NCBI GenBank assembly: GCA_020718315.1
Contig: DYSK01000033.1
Span: forward strand, 1 to 17,750
Direction: 5' to 3'
DNA length: 17,750 nucleotides
DNA from: Draconibacterium orientale
Lineage (GTDB): Bacteria > Bacteroidota > Bacteroidia > Bacteroidales > UBA12170
A program made the position numbers and the translations under genes. This document shows, in pieces, positions 14,643 through 17,750 of this stretch. How positions within the stretch are numbered: the first letter of the stretch is position 1; every line of letters starts with the position of its first letter. The notes below the pieces were generated by a model. It was given only the letters and a program-made list of their open reading frames with translations. It was not told the DNA's origin and made no database searches.

Positions 14643-15566
14643 GTGAACGAAGTATTGATTTATGGCGTTATTACTTTAGGAACGATCGGACTTGTTTCAG
14701 CGATAATTTTATTTTTTGTCGCACAAAAATTTAAAGTCATCGAAGATCCGCGAATTGATGAAGTAGAGGAGGCTTTACCGAGTGCAAATTGTGGCGGTTG
14801 TGGCTATGCAGGTTGTCGTGCTTTTGCCGAAAATTTAGTGAAAGCCGGAAATATGAACGGGTTTAATTGTCCGGTTGGAGGATCCGAGGTGATGAATAAC
14901 GTTGCTACTATTTTAGGTTTGGTTCCCGAAATAACTGAACCAATGATTGCTGTAGTGCGTTGCAATGGTTCTTTTAGTCATTCACCAAAAAAAGTGGAAT
15001 ATGATGGTATCGCAAGTTGTTCTTCAGCTAATACATTGTATGCTGGTGATGGTGGTTGTTCTTTTGGATGTTTGGGATTAGCCGATTGCGTAGCTGCTTG
15101 TAATTTTGAAGCCATTTTTATGAATCCTGAAACTGGTTTGCCTGAAGTAAACTCCAAATGTATTGCCTGTGGTGCTTGCGTTGAAGCTTGTCCTCGCAAT
15201 ATTATCGAATTGCGATATCTCGGAAAAAAAGAACGTCGAATTTTTGTTTCTTGTGTAAACGAAGAAAAAGGAGCTCCGGCAAAGAAAAATTGTGCTGTTG
15301 CTTGTATTGCTTGTTCTAAATGTTTTGATGTATGTCCTTTTGATGCCATAGAAATGAAAAACAACAGAGCATACATCGATTATGAAAAATGCAAGCTTTG
15401 CCGAAAATGCGTTGAAGTTTGTCCTACCAATGCGATTCAAGAAATAAATTTCCCACTTCGGAAACTTATAGTAAAAGAAGAAAAGGAAAATGGAAGAGAA
15501 TCGGTTGTAGAAGGCGTAAAAAGAGAAACTCACAAAGCTAAAAACGAAGATAATAACCCACTTTGA
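14643..15566 (+). CDS. rnfB: Rnf complex subunit B, polyferredoxin
   Basis: A 307-residue electron-transfer subunit of the Rnf ferredoxin:NAD+ oxidoreductase, which couples ferredoxin oxidation to Na+ or H+ export. One N-terminal membrane helix (about 4-28) is followed by the RnfB-specific cluster motif with C50, C53, C58 and C76 (CGGCGYAGC ... CPVGG). A cysteine-rich segment (C107, C126, C139, C143, C149, C153) and three clear ferredoxin motifs follow: C173-C183 (CIACGACVEACP), C224-C231 (CSKCFDVCP, with C217/C221 nearby) and C250-C260 (CKLCRKCVEVCP). The multi-cluster form is known from anaerobes; E. coli-type RsxB has fewer. The start is GTG at 14643: the ATG at 14641 is in another frame and stops at once. 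The charged tail after residue 270 (Lys/Glu-rich) is typical of loosely conserved RnfB ends. First gene of the operon, 35 bases before rnfC. Confidence 0.93.
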   Translation: MNEVLIYGVITLGTIGLVSAIILFFVAQKFKVIEDPRIDEVEEALPSANCGGCGYAGCRAFAENLVKAGNMNGFNCPVGGSEVMNNVATILGLVPEITEPMIAVVRCNGSFSHSPKKVEYDGIASCSSANTLYAGDGGCSFGCLGLADCVAACNFEAIFMNPETGLPEVNSKCIACGACVEACPRNIIELRYLGKKERRIFVSCVNEEKGAPAKKNCAVACIACSKCFDVCPFDAIEMKNNRAYIDYEKCKLCRKCVEVCPTNAIQEINFPLRKLIVKEEKENGRESVVEGVKRETHKAKNEDNNPL

Positions 15567-15601
15567 CTTAATTCTTTCTAACTAAACTAAAGGGAAATTT
15601 T

Positions 15602-16936
15602 ATGAAAACCTTTCAATTAGGAGGTGTTCACCCACCTGAAAATAAATTATCTGCCAAAGCCGCAATAGAAAAGCTGGCTTTACCGAAGCAAGTAATAGTG
15701 CCCGTAGGTCAGCAATTGGGTGCTCCCTCAATTCCAATTGTGGCCAAAGGCGATGTGGTAAAAGTTGGGCAATTAATCGCTAAATCAAGCGGTTTTATTT
15801 CGGCGAATATCCATTCACCGGTTTCGGGCAAAGTCTTTAAAATTGACGAAACATATGATACCAGTGGTTTTCGTAGGCCTTCCGTTATTATAAATGTCGA
15901 AGGCGATGAATGGTTGGAAAGTATCGATCGATCGCTTGAAATATGCAGGGAAATTAAACTCGACAGCAAACAAATTATCGACAAAATTAATGAGATGGGT
16001 ATTGTAGGACTTGGCGGTGCTACCTTTCCATCATTTGTAAAACTATTGGTTCCGGATGGAAAGAAAATAGATTTCTTAATTATAAATGGAGTTGAATGCG
16101 AACCCTACCTTACTTCCGATCATCGATTGATGCTAGAAAAAGGCGAGGAAATGCTTATTGGGGTTCGCATTTTGATGAAAGCCTTGAATACGCAACAGGC
16201 CATGATTGGCATTGAAAGCAATAAACCGGATGCAATTGAAAACTTAACCAAACTTGCCGCGAATTATCAAGGAATAAATGTTTACCCATTAAAAGTGAAA
16301 TATCCACAAGGCGGCGAAAAACAATTGATCAAAGCATTGACAGGTCGTGAAGTTCCGGCCGGAAAATTGCCCTTGGAAGTTGGATGTGTGGTAAACAATG
16401 TAGGAACTGCTTATGCCGTTTATGAAGCAGTACAAAAAAATAAACCACTTTTTGAACGAGTGGTAACGGTTACAGGCAAATCTGTAGATAAACCCTCCAA
16501 TTTTCTTGTTCGCGTTGGAACTCCCATCAAGGAACTGATAGCAGCAGCAACCGAAGGATTTCCGGCAGATACCGGCAAGATAATTAGTGGCGGTCCCATG
16601 ATGGGTAAAGCAGTTTTAAATGCTGATATTCCCGTTGTAAAAGGGACTTCTGGTGTCTTGTTGATGCCCGATGTTGAATCCAGACGACTAGAATCGAATA
16701 CATGTATTCGTTGTGGTAAATGTGTTTCGGTCTGTCCAATGGGTTTAGAACCTTTCCTTTTAGCGAAAACAACTAAATTAGCTAAATTTGATATCGTTGA
16801 AAAAGAATTGGTAATGGATTGCATCGAATGCGGTTCGTGTGCTTATACTTGTCCGTCAAATATTCCTTTGCTCGACTATATCCGATTAGGCAAAAACAAA
16901 GTAGGTCAAATTATTAGAAACAGAAATCAGAAATAA
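15602..16936 (+). CDS. rnfC: Rnf complex subunit C, NADH-side flavo-iron-sulfur protein
   Basis: A 444-residue peripheral membrane subunit that holds FMN and passes electrons to NAD+. The N-terminus is canonical (GGVHPPENK) and leads into a barrel-sandwich-like domain (SPVSGKV). The FMN/NADH motif GLGGATFPSFVKL (about 135-147) and NGVECEPY follow, resembling the Nqo1 nucleotide site, then an SLBB-type region. Two [4Fe-4S] motifs end the protein: C368, C371, C374, C378 and C407, C410, C413, C417. The sequence near residue 38 reads VGQQLGAP, where many RnfC have QHxGAP, a minor change. The length fits the short form common in anaerobes without the repeat-rich tail of E. coli RsxC. ATG start; the gene lies 35 bases after rnfB and 8 bases before rnfD. 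Confidence 0.93.
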   Translation: MKTFQLGGVHPPENKLSAKAAIEKLALPKQVIVPVGQQLGAPSIPIVAKGDVVKVGQLIAKSSGFISANIHSPVSGKVFKIDETYDTSGFRRPSVIINVEGDEWLESIDRSLEICREIKLDSKQIIDKINEMGIVGLGGATFPSFVKLLVPDGKKIDFLIINGVECEPYLTSDHRLMLEKGEEMLIGVRILMKALNTQQAMIGIESNKPDAIENLTKLAANYQGINVYPLKVKYPQGGEKQLIKALTGREVPAGKLPLEVGCVVNNVGTAYAVYEAVQKNKPLFERVVTVTGKSVDKPSNFLVRVGTPIKELIAAATEGFPADTGKIISGGPMMGKAVLNADIPVVKGTSGVLLMPDVESRRLESNTCIRCGKCVSVCPMGLEPFLLAKTTKLAKFDIVEKELVMDCIECGSCAYTCPSNIPLLDYIRLGKNKVGQIIRNRNQK

Positions 16937-16944
16937 AATAACGT

Positions 16945-17750
16945 ATGAGTTTTTTATCTATTTCGTCATCTCCCCATATTCATGGAGATAATTCAGTAAA
17001 AAAAATAATGTGGGGTGTTGTGTTGGCCATGATCCCTGCAATGATGGTTTCCGTCTATTTCTTTGGAATTGATGCGCTTCGAGTCTTGTTTATTGCCGTT
17101 GCGGCATCTTTGCTTTTTGAATGGCTTATCCAAAAATACTTCATTAAGGAAGCGGATACATATACCGACGGTTCGGCTTTTATTACCGGCGTATTGCTAG
17201 CTTTTAACCTACCATCAAATATACCTTGGTGGATTGTTGTAATCGGTGCTTTAGTAGCGATTGGTATTGGGAAAATGTCTTTTGGCGGATTAGGAAAAAA
17301 TGTGTTCAATCCGGCATTGGTGGGACGTGTATTTTTGCTCATTTCATTTCCCGTTCAGATGACTTCGTGGCCGAAAGCATCACCCATTTTTGATGGAATT
17401 ACCGATGCAATTACCGGTCCAACTCCATTAGGAATTGTGAAAGAAGGTTTGGATGCAGGTTTATCTGTGAATCAAGTAATGGCCGAAGTTCCTTCTTTTA
17501 TGCAACAATTTGTAGGCGGCATCGGCGGATCACTTGGCGAAGTTTCTGCTCTGGCTCTTCTTCTTGGTGGAATTTTTATGCTTTGGAAAAAAATAATTAC
17601 ATGGGAAATTCCATTGAGTGTTCTCTTAAGTGCTTTTCTATTTTCAGGACTTTTTTGGCTGATTGATCCAACACATTATGTAAACCCAATTTTCCATTTG
17701 CTTACGGGAGGTTTGATGCTTGGCGCTATTTTTATGGCTACCGATATGGT
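16945..17750 (+). CDS. rnfD: Rnf complex subunit D, membrane flavoprotein (partial)
   Basis: The first 268 codons of a polytopic inner-membrane subunit, open to the end of the window. It begins MSFLSISSSPHIHGD, and SPH is the usual RnfD start. Several hydrophobic helices are visible (about 24-42, 48-62, 80-110, 180-200, 210-226, 240-268), with GKMSFGGLGKNVFNPALVGR, a strongly conserved loop, at about 112-131. The covalent FMN site is present: DAITGPT fits the flavin-transferase target D-x2-[ST]-G-x-[ST], making T160 the candidate attachment residue. RnfD and RnfG both carry such flavins, so an ApbE-type transferase is needed somewhere. ATG at 16945, eight bases after the rnfC stop. The rest of rnfD and the expected rnfG, rnfE and rnfA lie beyond the window. 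Confidence 0.93.
   Translation, partial: MSFLSISSSPHIHGDNSVKKIMWGVVLAMIPAMMVSVYFFGIDALRVLFIAVAASLLFEWLIQKYFIKEADTYTDGSAFITGVLLAFNLPSNIPWWIVVIGALVAIGIGKMSFGGLGKNVFNPALVGRVFLLISFPVQMTSWPKASPIFDGITDAITGPTPLGIVKEGLDAGLSVNQVMAEVPSFMQQFVGGIGGSLGEVSALALLLGGIFMLWKKIITWEIPLSVLLSAFLFSGLFWLIDPTHYVNPIFHLLTGGLMLGAIFMATDM

Noticed and set aside
15078..15533. Long minus-strand open frames opposite rnfB
   Set aside because: They are shadows of the Cys-rich rnfB; composition (Phe, Ser rich) reflects the complement.

Overview
This window is AT-rich (roughly 60% A+T by eye) chromosomal DNA from a member of the Bacteroidota, probably a strictly or facultatively anaerobic relative of the Bacteroidales/Marinilabiliales. 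The evidence is the Bacteroidota-type -7 promoter element (TAnnTTTG) upstream of most transcription units, the near absence of Shine-Dalgarno sequences, the rnfB-C-D gene order, and protein families typical of that phylum (DUF2279, the S1-like protein next to a long RelA/SpoT homologue, a secreted M14 peptidase). I see no tRNA, rRNA, CRISPR array, insertion sequence or phage gene. No intergenic gap exceeds about 271 bp.

Layout, left to right. 6-398 (-) is a small TerB-like helical protein. 500-4216 (-) is a three-gene unit read right to left: a beta-decarboxylating isocitrate/isopropylmalate-type dehydrogenase, an HD-fold protein and a fused LeuC-LeuD-type aconitase-family hydro-lyase. It has a clear promoter (4242-4272) and an intrinsic terminator (441-476). 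4428-5849 (+) is a CCA-adding/poly(A) polymerase-type nucleotidyltransferase with an HD domain. 5997-7391 (+) is a proline-specific metalloaminopeptidase followed by an intrinsic terminator. 7431-10061 (+) holds an S1-like protein and a long RelA/SpoT homologue whose HD hydrolase site is degraded. 10070-11680 (-) is a secreted M14 zinc carboxypeptidase. 11768-14371 (-) is a three-gene unit: an unknown 102-aa protein, a phosphomanno/phosphoglucomutase and a DUF2279 protein. 14643-17750 (+) is the start of an rnf operon (rnfB, rnfC and a partial rnfD that runs off the window).

How the genes work together. The dehydrogenase and hydro-lyase would catalyse consecutive steps (hydroxy-acid isomerisation, then oxidative decarboxylation), most simply citrate to 2-oxoglutarate or a homologous 2-oxoacid chain-elongation step. 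The HD protein between them is unexplained. The Rnf complex would couple ferredoxin:NAD+ electron transfer to ion pumping, which fits an anaerobic life style. The RelA/SpoT homologue would make (p)ppGpp. The rest is housekeeping: tRNA 3'-end or RNA tailing, peptide turnover and sugar-phosphate metabolism.

The points most worth a second look are the dehydrogenase/HD/hydro-lyase trio with an Ala in place of the HD-motif His; a terminator overlapping a GGAGG-led mini-ORF directly in front of the S1-like/RSH pair; an RSH with a dead hydrolase site but a basic RLRD loop; a phosphohexomutase with Arg in place of a conserved active-site His; and a 21-bp near-perfect palindrome in the rnf/mutase divergent region.
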